Positions 43,672 to 53,349 are shown, counted from the first letter of the stretch. The stretch: 64,000 nt of DNA from Marinobacterium sp. LSUCC0821 (GCF_012848475.1 NZ_CP051666.1:1201501-1265500); one strand, 5' to 3'. Made by a program: numbers and translations. The notes: generated from the sequence alone by a model not told the origin.

Positions 43672-45309
43672 ATGCGCCTTAATTTCAACAACCTTCAATC
43701 AGACCTCTTCGGCGGTATCACTGCTGCTGTGGTAGCACTTCCGCTCGCACTCGCATTCGGCGTCTCATCAGGTGCAGGTCCACTTGCAGGTCTGTATGGC
43801 GCAATCTGTGTTGGTTTCTTTGCCGCACTCTTTGGTGGCACAGCGACGCAAGTATCAGGCCCAACCGGTCCAATGACTGTGGTTATGGCAGCCACGTTCA
43901 CCCAATTTGCAGCATTGGATCCAGAGAATGGTATCAGTATGGCCTTCTCTGTCGTAATGCTTGGCGGCCTATTCCAGATACTTTTCGGCTACTTACGACT
44001 TGGCAACTATATAACGCTCGTGCCTTTCCCTGTGATCTCAGGATTTATGACCGGCATTGGCGCGATCATTATTTTGATTGAGCTTGGCCCCCTGCTCGGA
44101 CATGAGAGCGCATCGAGCGTTAAAAGTGCGATCACTCACCTCCCGGAACAGATCGCATCACTAAATGGTTGGGCGTTACTTCTTGGCCTGGGGTCACTAC
44201 TCATAATTTTTGGCTGCCCGAAATCGATTGGTAAACGCATACCACCAGCACTCCTAGCACTGATTTTGGGTTCAGTCGCATCAATACTTATGCCGGCTGA
44301 CGCCCAACTCGCCGTCATCGGTGCAATCCCAACTGGGTTACCAGAGTTTCACTTACCTACCTGGCAGTTTGAACACCTTCAGGCAATGGTCTCAGCCGCA
44401 ATTGTTCTGGCAGCACTGGGCTCTGTCGATTCACTTTTGACATCACTTGTAGCCGACAGCATGACCAAAACCCAACACAACTCTGACAAAGAGCTCATTG
44501 GTCAGGGGATAGGTAATCTAGTATCTGGTTTTGTTGGCGGGCTGCCTGGGGCTGGCGCCACTATGCGAACAGTAGTAAATATTCGCGCTGGCGGTAAAAC
44601 CCCTATCTCAGGAGCGACTCACGCAGTCGTTCTACTGTTAATCGTCATGGGACTTGGCTCGCTTGCAGAGTCGATTCCTCACGCTGTATTGGCAGGCATA
44701 TTACTCAAAGTCGGCATAGATATTATCGACTGGCCATTTATCGCTCGTCTGCATCGAGTACCACTACTGGTATCGTCACTGACACTTTTGGTGTTCGGTC
44801 TAACGGTATTCGTAGATCTCATTACCGCGGTACTGGTGGGGATGTTCATCGCCAATGTCATCACTGTAAAACGCTTAACAGAGATTCAAGTTGCCGGCAT
44901 TCAAGATCTTTCAGAGCCCGAATTTGAACATACGCTTGGTCCTGTAGAACGCTATCTACTTAAACGCGAGCAAGGTCGCGTTGCACTTTATGCTTTCCAC
45001 GGCCCTTTCAGCTACGCATCAAGCAAAGGGATTCGCATTCGCCTATCACGCAGGACAGATGCAGAGATCGTCATGCTCGACCTTACTGAAGTGCCGATGG
45101 TGGACGTTTCGACAGCGCTTGCAATTGAAGAGATCGTTACCGAACAACTTGGTCAGGGTCGTCAGGTTGTAATCATTGGAGCGAACAGCAGTGTTCGTAA
45201 TGTCTTTGATCGACTCGACCTTCCAAAACGCCTAGGTGAAAATAGCATCTTTTCAACACGCCAAGATGCTCTTCGCGCTTACAGCGAAAAAGTAGACATT
45301 AGAAAGTAA
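43672..45309 (+). CDS. SulP family anion permease with STAS domain
   Basis: 545 residues: a hydrophobic transporter core of 10-12 helices (about 10-405), with SulP blocks GLYGAICVGFFAALFGGTATQVSGPTGPM and NLVSGFVGGLPGAGATMRTVVN, and a C-terminal cytoplasmic STAS domain (about 430-540) containing MLDLTEVPMVDVSTALAIEE. SulP proteins carry sulfate, bicarbonate or other anions; no carbonic anhydrase lies beside it. Divergent from ldhA across 130 bp and convergent with rnpB, with which it shares a two-way terminator. Confidence 0.9.
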   Translation: MRLNFNNLQSDLFGGITAAVVALPLALAFGVSSGAGPLAGLYGAICVGFFAALFGGTATQVSGPTGPMTVVMAATFTQFAALDPENGISMAFSVVMLGGLFQILFGYLRLGNYITLVPFPVISGFMTGIGAIIILIELGPLLGHESASSVKSAITHLPEQIASLNGWALLLGLGSLLIIFGCPKSIGKRIPPALLALILGSVASILMPADAQLAVIGAIPTGLPEFHLPTWQFEHLQAMVSAAIVLAALGSVDSLLTSLVADSMTKTQHNSDKELIGQGIGNLVSGFVGGLPGAGATMRTVVNIRAGGKTPISGATHAVVLLLIVMGLGSLAESIPHAVLAGILLKVGIDIIDWPFIARLHRVPLLVSSLTLLVFGLTVFVDLITAVLVGMFIANVITVKRLTEIQVAGIQDLSEPEFEHTLGPVERYLLKREQGRVALYAFHGPFSYASSKGIRIRLSRRTDAEIVMLDLTEVPMVDVSTALAIEEIVTEQLGQGRQVVIIGANSSVRNVFDRLDLPKRLGENSIFSTRQDALRAYSEKVDIRK

Positions 45310-45344
45310 AAAACCGCAGCTCGCAAAAGCTGCGGTTTTTTTTA
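45308..45344. terminator. Bidirectional terminator between the SulP gene and rnpB
   Basis: AAACCGCAGCT pairs with AGCTGCGGTTT around CGCAAA. On the plus strand eight T follow, on the minus strand six T, so it serves both the SulP gene and RNase P RNA. Confidence 0.9.
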
Positions 45345-45349
45345 TTAAT

Positions 45350-45706
45350 TAGATGAGCTCACCGGTAAGCCGGGTTCTGTCGTGGACAGTCATTCATCTA
45401 GGACTAGGATCACTCCTAGCCTCAAGCGACCTACCCGGACCTAGCGTGGGCCACGCCTAACAGGTCCCTATTTGGTCTTGCTCCGAGTGGGGTTTACCAT
45501 CGCCGTGGAGTGTTGCCACCCACGCGGTGCGCTCTTACCGCACCATTTCAACCTTACCGGCAATCTTACGACTACTTAGGCGGTATACTTTCTGTTGCAC
45601 TTTCCGTCGGCTCTCACCGCCCAGACGTTATCTGGCACTTTGCCCTATGGAGCCCGGACTTTCCTCCCCTTCACAAGTGAAGCGGCGACTGTCTAGTGAA
45701 CTCGGC
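45350..45706 (-). ncRNA. rnpB: RNase P RNA, bacterial class A
   Basis: Read on the minus strand the sequence matches class A RNase P RNA from one end to the other: AGACAGTCGCCGCTTC at the 5' side, GGGGAGGAAAGTCCGGGCTC (the universal CR-I core), TAGGGCAAAGTGCCA, a GTGCAACAGAAAGTA block, GGTGCGGTAAGAGCGCACCG (the P11/CR-II-III region), GGAGCAAGACCAAATAGGG, and GATGAATGACTGTCCACGAC plus AGAACCCGGCTTA at the 3' end (the CCA-binding and CR-V part). Ends are given within about 5 bases. It lies between rsmI and the terminator at 45308-45344, the same neighbourhood as I recall from Pseudomonas. Confidence 0.97.
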
Positions 45707-45759
45707 GAGAAGCATAGCACAGAGCAAATATCTCTACCTATGGTTAGTTACAGAAAGTT

Positions 45760-46587
45760 TTAGCCGATAAGATGTTGATAGAGCTCTTTTTTATTAGCGC
45801 CAGTAATATCAGCTGCCAACGCTGCCGCTTTTTTTGGCGGCAACTCCGCAGCTAACAACTCAAGAACACGGATTGCATCTTGCGTGAGAAGAGTCTCAAC
45901 AGGTGCAGCACCCTCAACAATAACAACAAACTCACCTCGCTGCTGGTTAGCATCAGCCAACATCCACTCAATAACCGCACCAAGGGTATCGGTATGAATG
46001 GTCTCAAAGGTTTTAGTAAGCTCACGCGCTACACAGACACGACGCTGATCACCTAAAGCCTGCGCCATATCTTTTAGAGAGTCGACAATTCGGTGAGTAG
46101 ACTCATAAAAAATAAGCGTCTCCTGACGATCTGCCAACGCCTCTAGCGCTTTAACCCTAGCGCCACTTTTTGCGGGCAAAAAACCGATGAATGAGAATCG
46201 ATCAGAGGGCATCCCTGACGCACTTAGAGCTGCAACAAAGGCACAGCAGCCAGGAACTGGAGAAACCTCAAACCCAGCCTCTTTAACTGCGCGAACCAAA
46301 ACAAATCCGGGGTCCGAAATAATTGGGGTGCCGGCATCAGAAACTAGCGCAACACTCTCACCTGCCGCCAGACGATCTATAATTAGCGAAGCACGTTGAC
46401 GTTCATTGTGATCATGTACTGAAATCAGATTTGCTTTAATGTTAAAGTGCTGTAAGAGTTTACCTGAATGGCGAGTATCTTCAGCTGCGATTAAATCTAC
46501 CTCTGCGAGTATCTGTTGTGCTCGCGGCGAGAGATCACCAAGATTTCCGATTGGTGTCGCTACTACATAAAGCCTAGGCGAAGACAT
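45760..46587 (-). CDS. rsmI: 16S rRNA (cytidine-1402-2'-O)-methyltransferase
   Basis: Tetrapyrrole-methylase fold: LYVVATPIGNLGDLSPRAQ at the N-terminus, EDTRHSGKLLQHF, ALVSDAGTPIISDPGF and ALGDQRRVCVARELTKTFE. It modifies C1402, the same nucleotide as RsmH encoded upstream. I choose the ATG at 46587 (275 residues), preceded by GGAT at 8 bases; an ATG four codons earlier is also open. Divergent from lpoA with about 40 bp between starts. Confidence 0.94.
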   Translation of the reverse strand: MSSPRLYVVATPIGNLGDLSPRAQQILAEVDLIAAEDTRHSGKLLQHFNIKANLISVHDHNERQRASLIIDRLAAGESVALVSDAGTPIISDPGFVLVRAVKEAGFEVSPVPGCCAFVAALSASGMPSDRFSFIGFLPAKSGARVKALEALADRQETLIFYESTHRIVDSLKDMAQALGDQRRVCVARELTKTFETIHTDTLGAVIEWMLADANQQRGEFVVIVEGAAPVETLLTQDAIRVLELLAAELPPKKAAALAADITGANKKELYQHLIG

Positions 46588-46629
46588 ATTGATATCCATC
46601 TGAAAAGTGTTAATTGCGTGAACTATAAC

Positions 46630-48504
46630 ATGAGCAAAGGGATCAAGCTGGTATCTGGTGTTGCGTTGCTATCTTTGGCAATTGCAGGTTGTACAGTCCA
46701 ACCTAACAACACTACGAGCAACAGCACAAAAGAGGCATCGGTTACCCAACCAAAAAGTGCCGCAGATTATCTACTTCTCGCGATCCAAGAGAGAGGCAAC
46801 AAAGCGGTAGAACTACGCCTAAAAGCTGCTGACATACTTATTCGCGAGAAACGTTTCACTGAAGCCGCAAACTCCTTAGCGGTTATCAATATTGCCGGCA
46901 TTACACCAACACTCGCCTTCAACGTTGTGGCAACCCAAGCTAATTCACTACTCGAAAAAGGTGATGTGGTTGCAGCACTCAATCGCATGACAGACCCAGA
47001 TCTACCCAAGCTATCAAATGCACAGAGTGCAGAGTTAGCGCTATTAAAAGCCAAAGCGTTTGAGCTACAAAAGAACCCACTTAGCGCAGCACTAGTATTA
47101 AGCGATACTGACAAGAATCTAGCCCTTGATCGGCAACATGATATCCACAATCGAATCTGGTCACTTTTAACCCAGGTCGACACAGAGACGCTGGTCGCCT
47201 CAAGTTTTGCAAACTATGGTTTCAACGCCCAAGGCTGGATAGAGCTAGCCTTAGCTATGCAACAAAATCACGACCTTGCCAGCCAGCAAGCGGCAATTGA
47301 AAAGTGGTTAACACTCTGGGCGACCCACCCGGCCAAGCTTAACCCACCCGATCTTTTAGCTGCTTTAATTAGTGCAGACTTAGTTACGGCAGAACGCATC
47401 TTGGTCGCACTCCCTTTCAGCGGCGCACTTAAAGAGCCAGCTCGCATCATAAGCGAAGGCATTATTGCCGAGTTGAAGTTACGCGAGAGCAAAGGGTTAA
47501 CTGCTCCAGAGTTGCAGATGATTGATACGGAGCAGTTAAGCTCCGCAGATGATTTGGTCAAGCACGCCGAGGCGATGAAAGCAGATTTAGTCATTGGCCC
47601 CTTAAGGGGTAAATTGATCGATCAGCTCGCAAAACGAAATGATCTGGCAATCCCATTTATCAGTTTTAACCAAACTGATCTCACCACTGACAACCTTTTT
47701 GAGTTAGACCTAGGCTCCGACCAAGATATAAACGAGGTTGTTGCTCGCGCCTCGATCGAGGGACACAAACAGTTTGCGCTAATCACCCCTGCAGCAACCT
47801 GGGGCGCACGACTCGCCGATGATTACAAAGCAGCTATCGAAGCCTCTGGAGGAGAGATCATTACGGCCCTGAGTTACGAAGTTAACCCTGAACTCTCTAA
47901 TCAGGTTTCAGCACTTCTAAATACCGATAAGAGTGCTGGACGACATAAAGCCATACGCGATGCGCTCGGTGAAAAAGTTGAATTTGATGAGCGCCCGCGC
48001 CGCGATATAGATGCGATACTCATCACAGCGCTACCTAGTGATGCACGCCAAATTGCACCAATGATCGCCTTTCACTTTGCCGGCGACTACCCGATCTACG
48101 CAAGCTCACATCTGTTTCAGGGTGATTTTAATCCAAGTCGTGATGTCGACCTAAACAATGTCCAATTTGCAGACATTCCTTGGTTAGTCAATCCAACCGG
48201 TGAACTGAATCGTTCACTAACACTGGAACGCCCAGACACAGCATCTCGTTTAGGACGCCTTTATGCGTTGGGATCTGACGCAGTTAGAGTCTACCCCTAC
48301 CTAACGCAGCTTAAGAGCTCTCCATTAGTGACCATTCAAGGTGAAACAGGCGCATTGAGCTTAACTTCAACTAACCGTTTCAAACGTACACTCACCTGGG
48401 CAAAATTTGAGCAAGGCACTCCCCTATTACTAGGCGCCCCTAAAATACCCGTTGAGCCCCTTAGTCTTCAATCTGAGCAAACGAGTCAAACTGAACTAAA
48501 CTGA
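46630..48504 (+). CDS. lpoA: Outer-membrane lipoprotein activator of penicillin-binding protein 1a
   Basis: LpoA activates PBP1a from the outer membrane. From the ATG at 46630 there is a lipoprotein signal peptide ending in LAIAGC, with lipidated C21, then a helical TPR-like N-terminal domain (about 45-270) and a C-terminal domain with the fold of periplasmic binding proteins (about 275-610; KADLVIGPLRG, PFISFNQTD, ALITPAATWGARLADD). 624 residues, standard length. Frames further upstream lie inside rsmI's 5' end and are not needed. First gene of lpoA-yraN-diaA-dolP. Confidence 0.9.
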   Translation: MSKGIKLVSGVALLSLAIAGCTVQPNNTTSNSTKEASVTQPKSAADYLLLAIQERGNKAVELRLKAADILIREKRFTEAANSLAVINIAGITPTLAFNVVATQANSLLEKGDVVAALNRMTDPDLPKLSNAQSAELALLKAKAFELQKNPLSAALVLSDTDKNLALDRQHDIHNRIWSLLTQVDTETLVASSFANYGFNAQGWIELALAMQQNHDLASQQAAIEKWLTLWATHPAKLNPPDLLAALISADLVTAERILVALPFSGALKEPARIISEGIIAELKLRESKGLTAPELQMIDTEQLSSADDLVKHAEAMKADLVIGPLRGKLIDQLAKRNDLAIPFISFNQTDLTTDNLFELDLGSDQDINEVVARASIEGHKQFALITPAATWGARLADDYKAAIEASGGEIITALSYEVNPELSNQVSALLNTDKSAGRHKAIRDALGEKVEFDERPRRDIDAILITALPSDARQIAPMIAFHFAGDYPIYASSHLFQGDFNPSRDVDLNNVQFADIPWLVNPTGELNRSLTLERPDTASRLGRLYALGSDAVRVYPYLTQLKSSPLVTIQGETGALSLTSTNRFKRTLTWAKFEQGTPLLLGAPKIPVEPLSLQSEQTSQTELN

Positions 48505-48530
48505 TATCCATAGCATTCAAGGAGGAGTGC

Positions 48531-48893
48531 ATGGATAGAGCAAAAATTGGCAGCGAAGCCGAACATCAGGCTGAACACTTTCTTAAGGCACAAGGGCTTA
48601 AATTGATAGCTCGAAATAGCCGATCACGATTCGGTGAAATCGATCTGATTATGCAAGCCAACTCAACCCTAGTGTTCATCGAAGTTCGCAAGCGCACACA
48701 CCGTAAATATGGCGGTGCAGCTGCATCGGTAGATTTTAGAAAACAGCGGAAATTGATCCAAACAGCAAGGTTTTGGTTAGCTAATAATTACCGATATCAA
48801 AACCACAACTGTCGCTTTGATGTGATTGCTATTGAATCTAATGGCGAGATCCCTCGCTGTATATGGTATAAAGACGCCTTCAGACCAGAATAG
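48531..48893 (+). CDS. yraN: YraN family endonuclease-like protein (UPF0102)
   Basis: Small protein with the nuclease-like core IGSEAEHQAEHFLKAQGLK, NSRSRFGEIDLIM and FIEVRKR (E-ID-EVK type motif, seen as GEIDL plus EVR). 120 residues. No biochemical role is firmly established. A very strong ribosome site (AAGGAGG) precedes the ATG. It follows lpoA by 26 bases and is followed by diaA after 9. Confidence 0.9.
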   Translation: MDRAKIGSEAEHQAEHFLKAQGLKLIARNSRSRFGEIDLIMQANSTLVFIEVRKRTHRKYGGAAASVDFRKQRKLIQTARFWLANNYRYQNHNCRFDVIAIESNGEIPRCIWYKDAFRPE

Positions 48894-48902
48894 TCGATCA
48901 GT

Positions 48903-49490
48903 ATGGAATTGGAAGAGCGCATCATTAACCAGTTGCACACCTCACTTGGTGTCAGCGCACAAACTATAGAGCACTATGCACCGATCATTGCCGATGCATC
49001 AGAGCTACTTATGCAGTGCTTAATGGCTGAAGGCAAAGTCCTTACAGCCGGCAATGGTGCTGGCCAGTCCCTAGCAAGCTACTTAACAACGCTTCTAATG
49101 CAGCGATTTCGCCATGAGCGCCCCGGCCTACCGGCCCTTACCCTAGGCTCAGACATGGGCCTTACTAGCGGTACTGCAGAGGAATCTGGTTTTGTAGCTT
49201 CCTACGCTCGACAGATACAGGCATTAGGCCAGCCGGGTGACCTACTGGTATTAATATCCTCTTCAGGTAAAGACCGTAACCTTGTTCAAGCTATTCAAGC
49301 TGCGCATGAACGTGAAATGTCTGTGATTGCGATTACAGCTCGAGATGGTGGCGACGTCACTTCCCTGCTTGTACCTCAAGAGATTGAGATATGCATACCC
49401 GCCGATGATGAACCAGCTATCCATCTAGCGCAGATGCTAACGATTCACTGTTTAATTGATCTTGTTGAATTCCAACTTTTCGGAGCCTAA
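48903..49490 (+). CDS. diaA: SIS-domain DnaA initiator-associating protein
   Basis: SIS fold with TAGNGAGQSLASYLTTLLMQ (about 46-66), LVLISSSGKDRNLVQAI (about 117-133) and a C-terminal MLTIHCLIDLVEFQLFG. 195 residues. In E. coli this position (yraO) encodes DiaA, which tetramerises and helps DnaA assembly at oriC; it is related to the heptose isomerase GmhA, which is the alternative. The neighbours yraN and dolP argue for DiaA. Confidence 0.88.
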   Translation: MELEERIINQLHTSLGVSAQTIEHYAPIIADASELLMQCLMAEGKVLTAGNGAGQSLASYLTTLLMQRFRHERPGLPALTLGSDMGLTSGTAEESGFVASYARQIQALGQPGDLLVLISSSGKDRNLVQAIQAAHEREMSVIAITARDGGDVTSLLVPQEIEICIPADDEPAIHLAQMLTIHCLIDLVEFQLFGA

Positions 49491-49495
49491 CCAGC

Positions 49496-50068
49496 ATGAA
49501 AAAACTGTTTATTCCACTACTTGTTACCTCTACTCTTCTTACAGGCTGTTCACAAATTGTCAGCTCGGCACGCGAAGAGCCAATTCGTGAAGACTTAGGC
49601 AATCGCACCCTGGGTAATGTCATCGAAGATGAGGCGATTGAGCTTAAGGTCATGGTTAACATCAGCAAAGGCTCTGCACCACTTGCTCAATCACATATCA
49701 ATGTAGATAGCTTCAATGGACAGGTACTGCTGACAGGCCAGGTTCCAAATGAGAACGTGCGCCAAGAAGCTGAACAGGTTGTAAGTCAGACCCGCGAAGT
49801 AAAACGCATTCATAACGAACTTGAAGTTGCAGGCCCTACATCAACCATCGTACGTAGCAACGATATCTATCTAACAAGCCGCGTTAAGCTAAAGCTACTC
49901 GCTGATAAGAGCGTAGAGGGCATTCGCATTAAAGTGACAACAGAGAACGGCGTTGTGTACTTGATGGGCTTAGTGGGCCAAGAAGAGGCAGATCGTGCAA
50001 TTGAGTTGATTCGTGAAGTACCTGGCGTGCAGCGCATTGTTAAAGTGTTCGAATACGTACCACTTTAA
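49496..50068 (+). CDS. dolP: Outer-membrane lipoprotein with two BON domains
   Basis: Lipobox LLTGC with lipidated C18, then two BON domains (about 48-112 and 120-187), seen as ESFNGQVLLTGQVPN-like (VDSFNGQVLLTGQVPNE) and VTTENGVVYLMGLVGQEEAD. 190 residues. DolP (YraP) sits in the outer membrane, associates with the BAM complex and supports membrane integrity. ATG 5 bases after diaA. Last gene of the operon; a two-way terminator follows. Confidence 0.92.
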   Translation: MKKLFIPLLVTSTLLTGCSQIVSSAREEPIREDLGNRTLGNVIEDEAIELKVMVNISKGSAPLAQSHINVDSFNGQVLLTGQVPNENVRQEAEQVVSQTREVKRIHNELEVAGPTSTIVRSNDIYLTSRVKLKLLADKSVEGIRIKVTTENGVVYLMGLVGQEEADRAIELIREVPGVQRIVKVFEYVPL

Positions 50069-50080
50069 ATTCAACTCACT

Positions 50081-50108
50081 AAAAAAGGGCCTGACGGGCC
50101 CTTTCTTT
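50081..50108. terminator. Bidirectional terminator between dolP and sspB
   Basis: AAAGGGCC (50084-50091) pairs with GGCCCTTT (50097-50104); T-rich runs follow on both strands. Confidence 0.88.
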
Positions 50109-50123
50109 ATTTAAGTCAGAGTA

Positions 50124-50588
50124 CTACTTCACTACTCGCAAACCCGGACGATTAAATGCTTTAGGCTTAGACTCAGTTTTAGAGTCAGAATTAGCCACAG
50201 TAGTTACACCTTCATCCCCATCACCGCCATTATGCGCGCGCTCAAGAGCTAAGTTTAATGGCTCAGCACCTGGCTCCATGCCGAATCCCATACCAACACC
50301 ACTCTCTCTTGCGAATATTGCAAGGATGGAGGCCATCGGAAGATAGACTGCGGTTGGCTGACCCGCAAAGCGAGCATTAAAACTGATTGCTTCGTTATCA
50401 ATGTGCAGATCACGAACAGCACCAGGGGCAATATTCAGGGTAATCTGACCATCGTTAACAAACTGCTGCGGCACATCGGTATCTTTAACCAACGAATCAA
50501 CAGCAACATGAGGTGTGAGGTCATTATCCAAGAGCCACTCATAGAGGGCTCTTAGAAGGTATGCACGACTTGGCGTGATGTCTGACAC
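50124..50588 (-). CDS. sspB: ClpXP protease specificity-enhancing factor SspB
   Basis: SspB delivers ssrA-tagged proteins to ClpXP. N-terminal substrate-binding domain (residues 1-110, with RAYLLRALYEWLLDNDLTPH and ISFNARFAGQP), a flexible acidic and glycine-rich linker, and the C-terminal ClpX-binding peptide RPGLRVVK. 154 residues. Three bases separate it from sspA, so they are co-transcribed. Confidence 0.95.
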   Translation of the reverse strand: MSDITPSRAYLLRALYEWLLDNDLTPHVAVDSLVKDTDVPQQFVNDGQITLNIAPGAVRDLHIDNEAISFNARFAGQPTAVYLPMASILAIFARESGVGMGFGMEPGAEPLNLALERAHNGGDGDEGVTTVANSDSKTESKPKAFNRPGLRVVK

Positions 50589-50591
50589 GTC

Positions 50592-51224
50592 TTACTCGCG
50601 GATTTCGCGCTCAGCTTCAGAGAGCGACTCTTGGAATGCTTCACGATCAAATAGGCGATCCATGTAAGCCAGAAGGTGCTTACACTGCGCTTCTGGAAGC
50701 TCGATCCCCATCGCTGGCAAACGCCATAGAATTGGAGCAATGCAACAATCAACAAGAGAGAACTCTTCACTCATAAAGTAAGGCTTCTCTGCGAAGATTG
50801 GCGATACAGCTACAAGACTGTCACGAAGCTCTTTGCGAGATGTCTCAATCTCATCTTCAGATGCTTCGCCACGCAGAATAATATCTGCATGCTTAGACCA
50901 ATCACGCTGAATACGGTAGATGTATAGACGGCTCTCCGCACGTGCTACAGGATAAACCGGTAGAAGTGGCGGATGAGGAAAACGCTCATCTAGGTACTCC
51001 ATCATGACGCTAGGCTCAAAAAGCACAAGCTCACGATCAAGGAGGGTTGGAAGGCTGTTGTATGGATTCAGTGCAGCGACATCCTCTGGCAACTCTTCAT
51101 CCTGACACTCTACGATATCAACCGCTACGCCCTTCTCAGCAAGAACGATGCGAACGCGATGACTGTATTGATCGCTACCATCAGAGAAAAAGGTCATTGA
51201 AGAACGTTTAGCAACCACGCCCAT
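50592..51224 (-). CDS. sspA: Stringent starvation protein A
   Basis: Glutathione S-transferase-like transcription regulator that binds RNA polymerase. MTFFSDGSDQYSHRVRIVLAEKG at the N-terminus, NPYNSLPTLLDRELVLFEPSVMMEYLDERFPHPPLLP in the middle, and the helical C-terminal domain. 210 residues. A terminator lies between petC and sspA, so sspAB probably has its own promoter in about 30-95 bp. Confidence 0.94.
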   Translation of the reverse strand: MGVVAKRSSMTFFSDGSDQYSHRVRIVLAEKGVAVDIVECQDEELPEDVAALNPYNSLPTLLDRELVLFEPSVMMEYLDERFPHPPLLPVYPVARAESRLYIYRIQRDWSKHADIILRGEASEDEIETSRKELRDSLVAVSPIFAEKPYFMSEEFSLVDCCIAPILWRLPAMGIELPEAQCKHLLAYMDRLFDREAFQESLSEAEREIRE

Positions 51225-51255
51225 CTAGTACTCCCAAAATTTACTTATCTATAAA

Positions 51256-51292
51256 CGAAAAAAATCTACGCGCCTCAACTGAAGCGCGTAGA
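51256..51292 (-). terminator. Rho-independent terminator after petC
   Basis: CTACGCGC (51266-51273) pairs with GCGCGTAG (51284-51291), extended by TCA/TGA; on the minus strand seven T follow. It separates petABC from sspAB. Confidence 0.88.
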
Positions 51293-51319
51293 AGTTGTAA
51301 TGTAGCAGAAACGGTGCTT

Positions 51320-52093
51320 TTAGTGTACGTCTTTCCAATATTCTTTCTTCAGCGCGAATGCTACGAAGAAGAATAGGAATAGGAAAATAAGTACTTTAGT
51401 ACCAAGACTTTCAGATTCAGCACGAGATGGCTCAGCCACGTAAGCCATGTAGTTCACGAGATCGTATACAACCTTATCGAACTCAGCTGGGTCAAGTGCG
51501 CCCGTACCCTTATCAACCGAAAGACAACCCGCTTTCTGTAAACCTGTCAGAGGATCGATGTCACCCGCTGTTCCCTTATGAAGAAGCTCTTCATGCGAAC
51601 AACGAAGTGAAACCTTACCCTGAAGGTCTTCAAGAACGTTTGGCATACCAACGTCTTTGAACACAGCGTTGTTTACACCCCATGGACGCGAAGAGTCTTT
51701 GTAGAAACTGCGTAGGTACGTGTAAACCCAGTCTGCGCCACGAAGACGAGTTTCAAGAGTTAGATCTGGTGGTGGGTTACCGAAGAAAACTTTTGCATCA
51801 GCCGCTGGCATTGCAATAGTCATCTGTTCACCGATCTTCTTATCACCAAAGATAAGATTCTCTTCAACTAGGTTTGCTGGAATACCGATATCCGTAGCTG
51901 AACGCTCGTAACGCTGGTATTGAGCTGAGTGACAACCCATACAACGGTTCACGAATGTCGCCATACCACGCTGCAATGAAGCAGTGTTAGTGCGGTCCAA
52001 CTCGATATGATCTAGAGGCATAGCTGCACCACCTGCTGCAAAAACAACAGACGGTACCAGTGCCAAAACGATAGCAATCAATGACTTTTTCAT
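51320..52093 (-). CDS. petC: Cytochrome c1 of the bc1 complex
   Basis: Signal peptide (1-20, cleavage near AA-G), haem-binding CMGCH (51-55), the conserved RGADWVYTYLRSFY, and a C-terminal membrane anchor (about 234-249) followed by KKEYWKD. 257 residues. Its start overlaps the stop of petB by one base. Confidence 0.95.
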   Translation of the reverse strand: MKKSLIAIVLALVPSVVFAAGGAAMPLDHIELDRTNTASLQRGMATFVNRCMGCHSAQYQRYERSATDIGIPANLVEENLIFGDKKIGEQMTIAMPAADAKVFFGNPPPDLTLETRLRGADWVYTYLRSFYKDSSRPWGVNNAVFKDVGMPNVLEDLQGKVSLRCSHEELLHKGTAGDIDPLTGLQKAGCLSVDKGTGALDPAEFDKVVYDLVNYMAYVAEPSRAESESLGTKVLIFLFLFFFVAFALKKEYWKDVH

Positions 52094-53349
52094 TAGCCTG
52101 TCACCCTTTCTGGAACTGGTTTAGTTTTCTCCATGCGTGTGTACCATGGCATCAACAGGAAGAATGCAAAGTAGAGCGCAGTACAGATCTGCGCCACAAG
52201 CGTACGACCTGGAGTTGCTGGAATAGCACCAAGCACACCAAGAATCACGAAACAGATCGCGAATACAAGCAACCAAACTTTAGACAACCAGCCTTTGTAG
52301 CGGATTGACTTAACTGGACTACGATCTAGCCAAGGCAGTACGAATAGGATTGCAATTGCCGCACCCATTGCTACTACACCCCAAAACTTAGCATCAAGAC
52401 CAAATAGCGGGAATGTGATCGCACGAAGAATCGCGTAGAACGGCGTGAAGTACCATACCGGAGCGATGTGATCTGGTGTTTTCAGCGGGTTCGCAGGTTC
52501 AAAGTTTGGCTTCTCTAGGAAGTAACCACCACCCTCTGGGAAGAAGAATACAATCGTACAGAAGACAAAGAAGAAGACCACAACACCAACAATGTCTTTA
52601 ACAGTGTAGTAAGGGTGGAATGGGATACCATCGAGTGGAATACCGTTCTCATCTTTCTTATCTTTGATCTCAACGCCATCTGGGTTGTTTGAACCCACTT
52701 CGTGAAGCGCGATGATGTGGAGAACCACAAGACCTAGAATCACGATAGGTAGCGCAACAACGTGCAGTGCAAAGAAACGGTTTAGCGTAATACCAGAGAT
52801 CAGGAAGTCACCACGAATCCACTGCTGCAGATCTGGACCAATCACCGGAATTGCGCCGAAAAGCGATACAATTACCTGCGCACCCCAGTATGACATCTGC
52901 CCCCATGGAAGTAGGTATCCCATGAACGCTTCAGCCATTAGAGCTAGGTAAATTGTCATACCGAAAAGCCATACAAGCTCGCGCGGCTTACGGTACGAGC
53001 CGTACATCATGCCACGGAACATATGCAGGTAGACAACCACGAAGAAGGCAGATGCACCGGTAGAGTGTAGGTAGCGAAGTAGCCAGCCATACTCAACATC
53101 ACGCATGATGTATTCAACAGATGCGAACGCACCCTCTGCAGATGGGTTGTAGCTCATTGTTAGCCAGATACCTGTTACGATCTGGTTAACCAGAACAAGT
53201 AGCGCTAGTGAGCCAAAGAAGTACCAAAAGTTAAAGTTTTTTGGTGCGTAGTATTTAGCAAGGTGATCGTCCCACATAGCGGTCGCTGGGAAACGATCAT
53301 CGATCCAACCCATGAAACCTGGGTTACCCTTATTGCGTGAACCAGCCAT
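52093..53349 (-). CDS. petB: Cytochrome b of the bc1 complex
   Basis: Eight membrane helices carrying the quinol oxidation and reduction sites. The four haem histidines are seen in LRYLHSTGASAFFVVVYLHM and FALHVVALPIVILGLVVLHI; the Qo motif appears as PEGGG-like in the FPEGGGYFLEK loop and the PEWYFLP-type loop as APVWYFTPFYAIL, a normal variant. 418 residues. Middle gene of petABC. Confidence 0.95.
   Translation of the reverse strand: MAGSRNKGNPGFMGWIDDRFPATAMWDDHLAKYYAPKNFNFWYFFGSLALLVLVNQIVTGIWLTMSYNPSAEGAFASVEYIMRDVEYGWLLRYLHSTGASAFFVVVYLHMFRGMMYGSYRKPRELVWLFGMTIYLALMAEAFMGYLLPWGQMSYWGAQVIVSLFGAIPVIGPDLQQWIRGDFLISGITLNRFFALHVVALPIVILGLVVLHIIALHEVGSNNPDGVEIKDKKDENGIPLDGIPFHPYYTVKDIVGVVVFFFVFCTIVFFFPEGGGYFLEKPNFEPANPLKTPDHIAPVWYFTPFYAILRAITFPLFGLDAKFWGVVAMGAAIAILFVLPWLDRSPVKSIRYKGWLSKVWLLVFAICFVILGVLGAIPATPGRTLVAQICTALYFAFFLLMPWYTRMEKTKPVPERVTG

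Noticed and set aside
46516-46629. 38-codon N-terminal extension of the lpoA frame
   Set aside because: It overlaps the rsmI 5' end, removes the lipoprotein signal from the N-terminus and has no ribosome site; the ATG at 46630 gives a correct signal peptide.
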